A DNA stretch of 5,092 nucleotides from Xanthobacteraceae bacterium (GTDB lineage: Bacteria; Pseudomonadota; Alphaproteobacteria; Rhizobiales; Xanthobacteraceae). The notes beneath the pieces are model-generated. The model was not told where the DNA came from, ran no database searches, and saw only the letters and a program-made list of their open reading frames with translations. Location of the stretch: NCBI GenBank assembly GCA_030043285.1, contig JASHXZ010000178.1:1-5092 (forward strand), given 5' to 3'. Both the position numbers and the translations under genes were made by a program. Positions 1-4,923 of the stretch are shown here, piece after piece; within the stretch, counting starts at the first letter, position 1, and each line of letters opens with the position of its first letter.

Positions 1-298
1 AAATGAGGATGACCGCGCTCACCATCACGGCGCGCACGCCGTAGCGGTTCATGAACGCCGCGGCGAACGGGCCGAACAGACCGAACAGCATGAGGCGGAG
101 CGCCAAGGCCGAGGATATTTGATCGTTGGCCCAGCCGAACTCCTGCTCCAGCGGCACGATCAGCACGCCCGGCGTGCTCATGGCGGCCGCCGTCACCACG
201 GTGGTTATGAGCGTGACCCCGACGACGACCCAGCCATAATGAATGCGACGGCGGCCGAGCGCGGCGGCCAAAGCAGAAGATCCCATGGCGTGATCCAT
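1..298 (-). CDS. MFS transporter, N-terminal part (runs off left edge)
   Basis: This is the first 99 residues of an integral membrane transporter of the major facilitator superfamily; the rest lies beyond base 1. Reading the minus strand from the ATG at 298-296 gives an uninterrupted frame to the edge. A short basic N-terminus (residues 1-20, with RRR at 16-18) precedes helix 1 (about 21-46, starting YGWVVVG). A loop with PLEQEFGW (49-56) follows, then helix 2 (about 61-83), then an MFS motif-A-like turn (G76...N84-R85-x-G87-x-R89) and the start of helix 3. The motif carries Asn where Asp is usual. The PLEQEFGW loop and following helix resemble oxalate/formate-antiporter-like and monocarboxylate-type bacterial MFS proteins, but the substrate cannot be told from this part. 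AGAAGGGG lies just upstream of ATG 298; an in-frame ATG at 286 is the alternative start. The gene is divergent from the HpaB-family gene, so a shared substrate is possible but unproven. Confidence 0.88.
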   Translation of the reverse strand, partial: MDHAMGSSALAAALGRRRIHYGWVVVGVTLITTVVTAAAMSTPGVLIVPLEQEFGWANDQISSALALRLMLFGLFGPFAAAFMNRYGVRAVMVSAVILI

Positions 299-412
299 AG
301 CCCCTTCTAACGCAGCCGCCAAATAAGCGATGAGCAGGCGACACGCTGGCGGAAGGCCGTTATATCGGCGGGTGCCCTTTGGCGGGCAATGATCCTGAGG
401 GGTATGGCTGCC
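299..412. promoter_or_regulatory. Divergent intergenic region between MFS and HpaB-family genes
   Basis: This stretch must hold promoters for both divergent genes, but neither is clear. On the plus strand GCGACA (338-343), 17 bp, then TATATC (361-366) is a weak sigma70-like pair. On the minus strand TTGCCC (389-384) and TATAAC (364-359) are 19 bp apart, which is long. A perfect 8-bp inverted repeat, CCGCCAAA (316-323) and TTTGGCGG (378-385), brackets both -10 candidates and could be an operator pair. All of this is inference from short matches. Confidence 0.3.
396..402 (+). promoter_or_regulatory. Shine-Dalgarno TGAGGGG that favours the ATG at 413
   Basis: TGAGGGG is the best purine-rich ribosome site near the start of the HpaB-family gene. 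It lies 10 nt before ATG 413, only 1 nt before ATG 404, and inside the frame opened by ATG 389. It therefore argues for 413, although the spacing is at the long end. Confidence 0.45.
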
Positions 413-1870
413 ATGCTGGCGACCGGCAGCGAACGACTAGAGCGCATGCGCGACGGCCGCGTCGTCTATATCGGCGCCGAGCGGGTCGATGACGTCACGG
501 CGCACCCGGCCTTCCGCAACGGTGCGCGCACCATTGCGGCGCTGTACGATCTGAAAGCCGACCCGGCGAAGCGCGATCTGTTCAGCTACGAGGACCACGG
601 CGACCGTATTGGCCTGCAGTGGCTGCGCTGCCGCACGCGCGACGACCTGGCGCGCCGCATGCGCGCCATGAAGGCGATAGCGGACGCCACCTTCGGGTTG
701 ATCGGCCGCTCGCCCGATCACGTCGCCGGCCTGATCACCGGGTTGGCGATGCGGCCGGAATTGCTGAACGAGTTGCACGCCGGCTTCGGCGACAATCTCA
801 TTCGCTTCTACGACCGCGCGCGCAAAAACGATCTCTACCTGTCATTCGCGGTGACGCCGCCGTCCGGCATCCGCGACCGCGAAATCTATACGGGCGTGGT
901 GCGCGACGATCCGACCCTGCAGGTCGTGGCCGAAGACGATTCCGGCGTGATCGTCTCGGGCATGAAGATGCTCGCCACCGGCGCGATCTTCGGTGACGAA
1001 GTCTATATCGGCAATCTCACCGCGATCGACGACAAACGCCAAGGCGAAAGCATCACCGCCGTCATTCCCAACAACGCGCCGGGCGTGTCGTTCTGGGCGC
1101 GCGAGCCATATGAGCGCCACGCCCGCGAAGAAGCCGACTATCCGCTGAGCTACCGCTTCGACGAGAACGACGCGGTGCTGGTCTGCGACCGCGTCAAAAT
1201 CCCGTGGGAGCGCGTTTTTCTGCACAATAACGGCGCGTGGTCGCGGCGCATCTACATCGAAACGCCCGCCAACGTTTATCAGAACCAGCAGTCCAACATC
1301 CGGTTCTGGGCCAAGATGGGGCTCGTCGTCGGGCTGGCGAGCCGCATGTGCGAGGCCAACGGCGTCGCCAAGGTGCCGGCGGTGCGCGAAACGCTTGGCC
1401 GGCTCGCCGCGCTCGAAGCGACCATCGCGGGCCTCGTCGCCGGCCAGATCGAGGCTTGCGAAAATTGGCCGGACGGCTTTGTGACGCCGAACCGCCGCAT
1501 GGTCTACGCGGCGCTGAACTGGTGCCAGGAGCACCACACCGAGATCATCGACACGCTGCGCACGCTGGCCGGTGCCGCGCCGCTGCAAATGCCCGCCAGC
1601 ATCGATCTGTTCGCCGACCCGGAGCTGAAAAACCGCTTTGAGCGCTGGTGGGGCACCGCCAGCATGCCCGCCACGGCGCGCTATAAGCTCTACAAGCTGG
1701 TATGGGATCTGATCGGCTCGGAATTCGCCGGCCGCCATATGCTGTATGAAAAATTCTATGCCGGTAATTCGATCATCGTACGCAACCAGAGCGACCGCGA
1801 GGCGCCGTGGGACAGGTTTCACGGCATCGTCGATGGGCTGCTCGGCGCCTTACCGCCCGCTGACGCATAG
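413..1870 (+). CDS. HpaB/PvcC-family FADH2-dependent monooxygenase (4-hydroxyphenylacetate 3-hydroxylase family)
   Basis: This is a cytoplasmic oxygenase of the two-component family in which a separate flavin reductase supplies FADH2. Family members hydroxylate phenols such as 4-hydroxyphenylacetate; a related branch is 4-hydroxybutyryl-CoA dehydratase. From ATG 413 the protein has 485 residues, normal for the family. Visible family blocks are the N-terminal DGR-VYI and DVTAHPAFRN, then GRSPDH (98-103), SGMKMLATG in the central beta domain, YPLSYRFDEND before the IPWERVF block, and the C-terminal WDLIGSEFAGRHMLYEKFYAG region. Arg99 matches the E. coli HpaB active-site Arg113. The positions matching Tyr117 and His155 appear to be His103 and Phe145, so the substrate may differ from 4-hydroxyphenylacetate. 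In-frame ATGs at 389 and 404 are alternatives; 413 has the best Shine-Dalgarno spacing and gives the typical MLATG start. No reductase gene is in the window. Family assignment is firm, substrate unknown. Confidence 0.9.
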   Translation: MLATGSERLERMRDGRVVYIGAERVDDVTAHPAFRNGARTIAALYDLKADPAKRDLFSYEDHGDRIGLQWLRCRTRDDLARRMRAMKAIADATFGLIGRSPDHVAGLITGLAMRPELLNELHAGFGDNLIRFYDRARKNDLYLSFAVTPPSGIRDREIYTGVVRDDPTLQVVAEDDSGVIVSGMKMLATGAIFGDEVYIGNLTAIDDKRQGESITAVIPNNAPGVSFWAREPYERHAREEADYPLSYRFDENDAVLVCDRVKIPWERVFLHNNGAWSRRIYIETPANVYQNQQSNIRFWAKMGLVVGLASRMCEANGVAKVPAVRETLGRLAALEATIAGLVAGQIEACENWPDGFVTPNRRMVYAALNWCQEHHTEIIDTLRTLAGAAPLQMPASIDLFADPELKNRFERWWGTASMPATARYKLYKLVWDLIGSEFAGRHMLYEKFYAGNSIIVRNQSDREAPWDRFHGIVDGLLGALPPADA

Positions 1871-1885
1871 GGCTCGAGCGCAATC

Positions 1886-2245
1886 ATGAACGATGCGGTG
1901 CCGGTGATCACTGCCGTCGTGGTCATCTCGGCCGCGGCGCAGATGTGTTCGGATCCGCGGGTCAGCCGGCTGTTTGCGGAAAAGAAAAAGCTCATGGTCG
2001 CGTTCTACGCCCTGTACGGCGCCATGAGCATCGCGGCGCTGGCGGCGTTCGTGCCGCGGGGACTGGTGGCGGCGTTCGGCGCCTTTGCGTGCGTGTTCGG
2101 CTGGATCGCCCTCGGCGGATTGGCCTATTTCCGCTTTACGGCCGAGATGCCGGCGCCCACGCGGGTCATGTATGTGGGCGCCCCCGACATCATGGGTCTG
2201 GTCGTCATCACCGCCGGCATGGCCCAGGCGATGCTGCTGACCTGA
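1886..2245 (+). CDS. Small four-helix membrane protein, function unknown
   Basis: I do not recognise this 119-residue protein. Hydrophobic stretches at about residues 5-20, 37-56, 59-82 and 100-118 suggest four transmembrane helices. The basic EKKK at 32-35 and Arg83 suggest that the loops after helices 1 and 3 face the cytoplasm, putting both termini outside. Its base composition and codon use match the upstream gene. It starts 15 bp after the HpaB-family stop on the same strand, so co-transcription is likely, and a role tied to the monooxygenase or its substrate is possible. No good Shine-Dalgarno precedes ATG 1886; translation may rely on coupling to the upstream gene. No enzyme motif or metal-binding cluster is visible. 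A real gene is likely because the GC-rich frame is open and has a coherent membrane pattern. Confidence 0.75.
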   Translation: MNDAVPVITAVVVISAAAQMCSDPRVSRLFAEKKKLMVAFYALYGAMSIAALAAFVPRGLVAAFGAFACVFGWIALGGLAYFRFTAEMPAPTRVMYVGAPDIMGLVVITAGMAQAMLLT

Positions 2246-2284
2246 GCCGCGATTATGCACTTTCTTCACGCACATAAGGGGTTG

Positions 2285-2293
2285 CTTGCCGCT
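2285..2293 (+). repeat. Left copy of 9-bp direct repeat CTTGCCGCT
   Basis: CTTGCCGCT occurs here and again at 2988-2996. The two copies sit close to the edges of the lower-GC segment that carries yefM-yoeB. They may be a target-site duplication or recombination footprint, or coincidence; no transposase or terminal inverted repeat was found. Confidence 0.4.
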
Positions 2294-2336
2294 GACAGGC
2301 CGATGCTTACGAGTTAGCAAGGAACCAGAAATATGC

Positions 2337-2366
2337 TTGACAGTTATCTGTACATGACCATATAGA
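2337..2366 (+). promoter_or_regulatory. Sigma70-type promoter of yefM-yoeB
   Basis: A perfect -35 box TTGACA (2337-2342) is followed after 18 bp by TATAGA (2361-2366), which matches four of six -10 consensus bases. Transcription should begin near 2373, giving a leader of roughly 35 nt before the yefM ATG. The elements overlap the putative YefM operator, as expected for an autoregulated toxin-antitoxin operon. Confidence 0.65.
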
Positions 2367-2372
2367 CGTACA
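2349..2372. promoter_or_regulatory. Putative YefM/YoeB operator (TGTACA core and a near-copy)
   Basis: TGTACA (2349-2354) lies between the -35 and -10 boxes, and CGTACA (2367-2372) directly follows the -10 box, with centres 18 bp apart. Read as a unit, TGTAC and GTACA form a perfect 5-bp inverted repeat spanning the -10 element. The E. coli yefM-yoeB operator is known to use palindromes with TGTACA cores; I recall a shorter centre spacing there. Binding here would block RNA polymerase. The assignment combines a visible motif with family knowledge. Confidence 0.6.
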
Positions 2373-2393
2373 CGAACTAGTTTGAGTGGGAAC

Positions 2394-2399
2394 AAGGAG
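2394..2399 (+). promoter_or_regulatory. Ribosome binding site AAGGAG of yefM
   Basis: AAGGAG lies 9 nt upstream of ATG 2409. It fixes that ATG as the yefM start over an in-frame TTG at 2382, which would place this site inside the coding region. Confidence 0.8.
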
Positions 2400-2408
2400 T
2401 ACGCAGCC

Positions 2409-2675
2409 ATGAGCCACGTGTCTTACACTGAACTCCGGGCTAACCTTGCGACCTACATGGACAGGGTATGCGATAGTCGAGATCCCCTTGTAGTCACGCG
2501 ACAGAATGCCCGCTCGGTAGTGCTGGTTTCGGAGGAGGAGTACGAGGGCCTAATGGAGACTCTCCACCTTCTGCGTAGCCCAACGAACGCCGCACGACTG
2601 CTTTCGGCGATTGACGAGGCTAATGCGGGGAAGGCCGTCGAACACGACGTTATTGAAGCTGCTCCCCTAATCTAA
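2409..2675 (+). CDS. yefM: YefM/Phd-family antitoxin
   Basis: This 88-residue protein is the antitoxin of a type II toxin-antitoxin pair. It should bind and inhibit YoeB and, alone or in complex, repress its own promoter. The N-terminal part is a Phd/YefM fold, with SYTELRANLATYMDRV (5-20) and LVVTRQN (27-33), including Arg10 and Arg31 at the positions found in E. coli YefM. The motif SEEEYEGLMET follows, then LLRSPTNAARLLSAID, which matches the E. coli helix leading into the toxin-binding tail. The C-terminal tail (about 70-88) is acidic and then hydrophobic, ending a few residues longer than in E. coli. ATG 2409 is chosen for its AAGGAG site. The stop is 7 bp before yoeB. G+C is lower than in flanking genes (34 of 60 in the line from 2461), suggesting horizontal acquisition. 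Confidence 0.95.
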   Translation: MSHVSYTELRANLATYMDRVCDSRDPLVVTRQNARSVVLVSEEEYEGLMETLHLLRSPTNAARLLSAIDEANAGKAVEHDVIEAAPLI

Positions 2676-2682
2676 GCACAGC

Positions 2683-2952
2683 ATGAAGATCGTTTGGGTC
2701 GAAGCTGCTTGGGAGGATTACCTCTACTGGCAAATATCCGACGCCAAAGTCCTTCAGTCGATAAACGACCTAATCAAGGATATACGCCGCGATCCTTTTA
2801 AGGGGCTCGGGAAAGCGGAGCCCCTTAAACATAGGCTAAGCGGCTGGTGGTCAAGGCGAATTACCGGCGATCACAGGCTCGTTTACACGGTTTCAGGCAA
2901 AGGAACCGACCAGCAGCTTTTGGTGGCTCAATGCCGTTATCACTATAAATGA
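2683..2952 (+). CDS. yoeB: YoeB toxin, ribosome-dependent mRNA interferase
   Basis: This 89-residue RelE-superfamily toxin cuts mRNA in the ribosomal A site and is held inactive by YefM. Nearly the whole chain aligns with E. coli YoeB: WEDYLYWQ (10-17), INDLIKDIRRDPF (27-39), EPLKHRLSGWWSRRIT (46-61), HRLVY (64-68) and the terminal CRYHYK. The catalytic set seems complete: Glu46, Arg65, and His87-Tyr88, which correspond to E. coli His83-Tyr84. The offset comes from about four extra residues in the turn near 71-78 (SGKGTDQQ). The toxin should therefore be active. It follows yefM by 7 bp and has no recognisable Shine-Dalgarno, so translation is probably coupled to yefM, which would favour excess antitoxin. 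A perfect 12-bp inverted repeat lies within the gene over the Glu46 codon. G+C is low for the window (31 of 60 in the line from 2701). Confidence 0.96.
   Translation: MKIVWVEAAWEDYLYWQISDAKVLQSINDLIKDIRRDPFKGLGKAEPLKHRLSGWWSRRITGDHRLVYTVSGKGTDQQLLVAQCRYHYK
2797..2829 (+). repeat. Perfect 12-bp inverted repeat (hairpin) inside yoeB
   Basis: TTTAAGGGGCTC (2797-2808) and GAGCCCCTTAAA (2818-2829) are exact reverse complements around a 9-nt loop (2809-2817). In mRNA they would form a 12-bp stem with six G-C pairs. The arms encode FKGL and EPLK, and the right arm begins at the catalytic Glu46 codon. No U-run follows, so it is not a classical terminator. Confidence 0.85.
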
Positions 2953-2987
2953 TTGTTATCGGTGCCCCATAATGTTCATGAATCGTT

Positions 2988-2996
2988 CTTGCCGCT
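2988..2996 (+). repeat. Right copy of 9-bp direct repeat CTTGCCGCT
   Basis: This is identical to 2285-2293 and starts 703 bp after it. It overlaps the putative -35 box of the comM promoter. See the left copy for interpretation. Confidence 0.4.
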
Positions 2997-3017
2997 TTCG
3001 TCGAGCTGAGCTAGGAT
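2989..3017 (+). promoter_or_regulatory. Candidate promoter of comM
   Basis: TTGCCG (2989-2994), 17 bp, then TAGGAT (3012-3017) each match four of six consensus bases at ideal spacing. Transcription would start near 3024, shortly before the AGGGG site (3030-3034) that lies 7 nt before ATG 3042. The -35 box lies within the right-hand 9-bp direct repeat. Confidence 0.45.
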
Positions 3018-3041
3018 GAGCGGATCGGCAGGGGCAGTCGG

Positions 3042-4580
3042 ATGGTTCAGCGCGTCTCCACGGTGGCGTTCGAGGGCATCGAGGTGCGGCCCGTGGACGT
3101 CCAGGTCCAGGTCGCGCCCGGATTGCCGGCTTTCACCATCGTCGGCCTACCCGACAAGGCGGTGTCGGAAGCGCGCGAGCGGGTGCGCTCGGCCTTGATC
3201 GCATCCGGGCTGGCGCTGCCGGCGCGCCGGATCACCATCAATTTAGCGCCGGCCGACCTGCCCAAGGAGGGCAGCCATTACGATCTGCCGATTGCGCTTG
3301 GGCTGATGGCGGCGATCGGCGCCATCCCGCACGATGCGCTGTCGGGCTTCACTGTGCTGGGCGAACTCGGCCTCGACGGCTCCATAGCCCCGGTCGCCGG
3401 CGTGTTGCCTGCCGCGATCGGCGCCAATGCGCGCGGCGAAGGTTTGATGTGCCCGGCCAAATGCGGGCCGGAAGCGGCCTGGGCCAGCCCCGACATCGAG
3501 ATCGTCGCCGCATCGTCGCTCATCCAGCTCGCCAATCATTTCAAAGGCACGCAGGTGTTGTCGCGGCCGCAGCCACAGATTTTGGAGGTCGAAGGCGCAG
3601 CGGTCGACCTCGCCGACATCAAGGGCCAGGAGAGCGCCAAGCGCGCGCTCGAAGTAGCGGCGGCGGGCGGGCATAACCTGCTCATGGTCGGCCCGCCCGG
3701 CGCCGGCAAATCGATGCTGGCGGCGCGGCTGCCGACGATTCTGCCGCCACTTGCGCCGGCCGAATTGCTTGAAGTCTCGATGGTCGCGTCGGTCGCGGGT
3801 GAGATCGAGGGCGGCGCGCTGACCAATCGCCGGCCATTTCGCTCGCCGCATCATTCCGCCAGCATGCCGGCTCTGGTCGGCGGCGGACTGCATGCACGGC
3901 CCGGCGAGATATCGCTCGCCCATCACGGCGTGCTGTTTCTCGATGAGCTGCCGGAATTCCAGCCGCAGGTTTTGGATTCGCTGCGCCAGCCGCTGGAAAC
4001 CGGCGAGATTTCGATCGCGCGTGCCAACCATCGGGTCACCTATCCGGCGCGCTTCATGCTGGTTGCGGCGATGAATCCGTGCCGCTGCGGCCGCGCCAAC
4101 GAGCCCGGCTATGCCTGCCGCCGCGGCCCCAATGGACGCTGCACGGCCGACTACCAGGCGCGGATTTCCGGGCCGCTGATCGATCGCATCGACTTGCACA
4201 TCGAGGTGCCGGCAGTCACCGCCGCCGACCTGATCCTGCCGCCGCCGACCGAAGGCAGTCGCGAAATCGCCGAGCGGGTCGCGCTCGCCCGCGAGCGCCA
4301 GGCGGCGCGCTATGCGGCCATTGGCCTACCGAACGTGCGCACCAACGCGGCGATTTCCGCAACCGTGCTGGAAGATGTCGCCAAGCCGGATTCCAGCGGC
4401 CTGTCGCTGCTGCGCGAAGCAGCCGACGCCATGCGGCTGTCGGCGCGCGGCTATCACCGCGTGCTGCGCGTAGCACGCACGCTCGCCGATCTCGACGGCG
4501 CCGACAAAGTCGGCCGCGTGCATTTGGCTGAAGCGCTGTCGTACCGCGCGCTGGCCGATGAGGTGCGCCGAGCGGCGTGA
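3042..4580 (+). CDS. comM: ComM/YifB-family AAA+ ATPase (Mg-chelatase-like)
   Basis: This 512-residue cytoplasmic AAA+ ATPase is full length for the ComM/YifB family. Vibrio ComM is a hexameric helicase that promotes branch migration when transforming DNA is integrated; the same role is inferred here. The N-terminal Lon/ChlI-like domain (about 20-140) contains GLPAFTIVGLPDKAVSEARERV and the INLAPADLPKEG segment. The Mg-chelatase-type AAA core (about 190-395) has Walker A GPPGAGKS (217-224), an RSPHHSAS segment, Walker B VLFLDE (297-302) with ELPEF, and NPCRCG (345-350). Cys347, Cys349, Cys359 and Cys367 form the Cys-rich insert seen in many homologues, before SGPLIDRID (376-384). The C-terminal domain ends with LSARGYHRVLRVARTLADL and a short basic tail. 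ATG 3042 is chosen for AGGGG at 3030-3034. The gene is transcribed alone or by readthrough from yefM-yoeB; no terminator separates them. Confidence 0.95.
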   Translation: MVQRVSTVAFEGIEVRPVDVQVQVAPGLPAFTIVGLPDKAVSEARERVRSALIASGLALPARRITINLAPADLPKEGSHYDLPIALGLMAAIGAIPHDALSGFTVLGELGLDGSIAPVAGVLPAAIGANARGEGLMCPAKCGPEAAWASPDIEIVAASSLIQLANHFKGTQVLSRPQPQILEVEGAAVDLADIKGQESAKRALEVAAAGGHNLLMVGPPGAGKSMLAARLPTILPPLAPAELLEVSMVASVAGEIEGGALTNRRPFRSPHHSASMPALVGGGLHARPGEISLAHHGVLFLDELPEFQPQVLDSLRQPLETGEISIARANHRVTYPARFMLVAAMNPCRCGRANEPGYACRRGPNGRCTADYQARISGPLIDRIDLHIEVPAVTAADLILPPPTEGSREIAERVALARERQAARYAAIGLPNVRTNAAISATVLEDVAKPDSSGLSLLREAADAMRLSARGYHRVLRVARTLADLDGADKVGRVHLAEALSYRALADEVRRAA

Positions 4581-4599
4581 GCGCTTCGTTTATGGAGTA

Positions 4600-4640
4600 A
4601 TATTGGTCTTGATTTGGACTAACTTCGGATTTATATTGGT
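4600..4640. repeat. Two direct copies of ATATTGGT in an AT-rich promoter region
   Basis: ATATTGGT occurs at 4600-4607 and 4633-4640, starts 33 bp apart, about three helical turns. TCTT follows the first copy directly and the second after one base (G). The second copy overlaps the candidate -10 box. Spacing and placement suit a regulator site, but no binding protein is identified. Confidence 0.4.
4609..4637 (+). promoter_or_regulatory. Candidate promoter of the RHH-like gene
   Basis: TTGATT (4609-4614), 17 bp, then TATATT (4632-4637) match the sigma70 consensus at four and five of six positions. The surrounding 4591-4660 is only 26 of 70 G+C, far below the flanking genes. The predicted start near 4644 leaves a leader of about 30 nt before ATG 4676. 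Confidence 0.5.
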
Positions 4641-4675
4641 GTCTTCTAGGCAAGCTATCCAGCAAGGAGAGACCC

Positions 4676-4906
4676 ATGGCTGAAGTCCGTGTTCAAATCC
4701 CCGACGAAGTGGTTAGTGAATTGCAGGCGAAATTGGGCGGGGGCACCAAGGCAACCGACATCGCGCGCGAAGCGATCACGTTGTTCAATTGGGCCGTCGA
4801 GGAGCGGTCCAAGGGTCGTGTCGTGCTCTCCTCCGACCAATCGGGCGAGAAGGTTGCACGCCTCGCGATGCCGAGCCTGGACAGAGTAAAATCCCCCATA
4901 ACGTAA
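4676..4906 (+). CDS. Small ribbon-helix-helix-like protein, function unknown
   Basis: This is a 76-residue soluble protein. Its pattern suggests a ribbon-helix-helix (CopG/Arc-like) fold: a strand with EVRVQIPDE (3-11), helix 1 (about 10-20, VVSELQAKL), a turn GGGTK (21-25), and helix 2 (about 25-43, ATDIAREAITLFNWAVEE). A short beta-like tail follows (GRVVLSSD at 47-54), then RLAMPSLDRVK. The tail is unlike a bare RHH repressor, so it may bind a partner protein as well as, or instead of, DNA. AAGGAGA (4664-4670) lies 5 nt before the ATG, a strong ribosome site. A second gene begins 17 bp after its stop, so this is probably the first gene of an operon; autoregulation through the ATATTGGT repeats is conceivable. 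No toxin-like partner can be recognised in the visible part of the next gene. The protein is real with good confidence; its role is unknown. Confidence 0.82.
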   Translation: MAEVRVQIPDEVVSELQAKLGGGTKATDIAREAITLFNWAVEERSKGRVVLSSDQSGEKVARLAMPSLDRVKSPIT

Positions 4907-4911
4907 CTTGT

Positions 4912-4917
4912 GAGGGG
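4912..4917 (+). promoter_or_regulatory. Ribosome binding site GAGGGG for the right-edge gene
   Basis: GAGGGG lies 6 nt before ATG 4924. It is the main reason to accept the plus-strand frame here over overlapping minus-strand frames. Confidence 0.6.
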
Positions 4918-4923
4918 CGCCCC

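Noticed and set aside
119..310. Plus-strand 63-codon frame at the left end
   Set aside because: It overlaps the MFS gene antisense; its His/Arg/Asp-rich product has no motif and no ribosome site.
842..1822. Long open frame on the minus strand (326 codons)
   Set aside because: It lies opposite the HpaB-family gene, and its Arg/His/Ala-rich translation is typical of an antisense shadow in GC-rich DNA. No family motif.
2246..2330. Possible terminator or attachment site after the small membrane protein gene
   Set aside because: Only short 3-6 bp complementary runs (such as TTGCT/AGCAA) and no following T-run; no tRNA or integrase nearby.
2375..2382. AACTAGTT palindrome downstream of the yefM promoter
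   Set aside because: A single 8-bp palindrome without flanking symmetry or known binding protein; too little to call an operator.
1850..2410. Minus-strand 186-codon frame across the small membrane protein and intergenic DNA
   Set aside because: It is antisense to a coherent membrane protein and crosses the yefM promoter; composition looks like a shadow.
3016..3198. Plus-strand 60-codon frame overlapping the start of comM
   Set aside because: It is out of frame with comM, which carries conserved sequence from its first residues; Ser/Arg-rich shadow.
3243..4199. Long open frame on the minus strand (318 codons)
   Set aside because: It is antisense to comM, whose Walker motifs and length are unmistakable. 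The translation is compositional, without domains.
4565..4600. Possible terminator after comM
   Set aside because: The AGCG/CGCT symmetry around the stop is too short to form a stable stem with a T-run.
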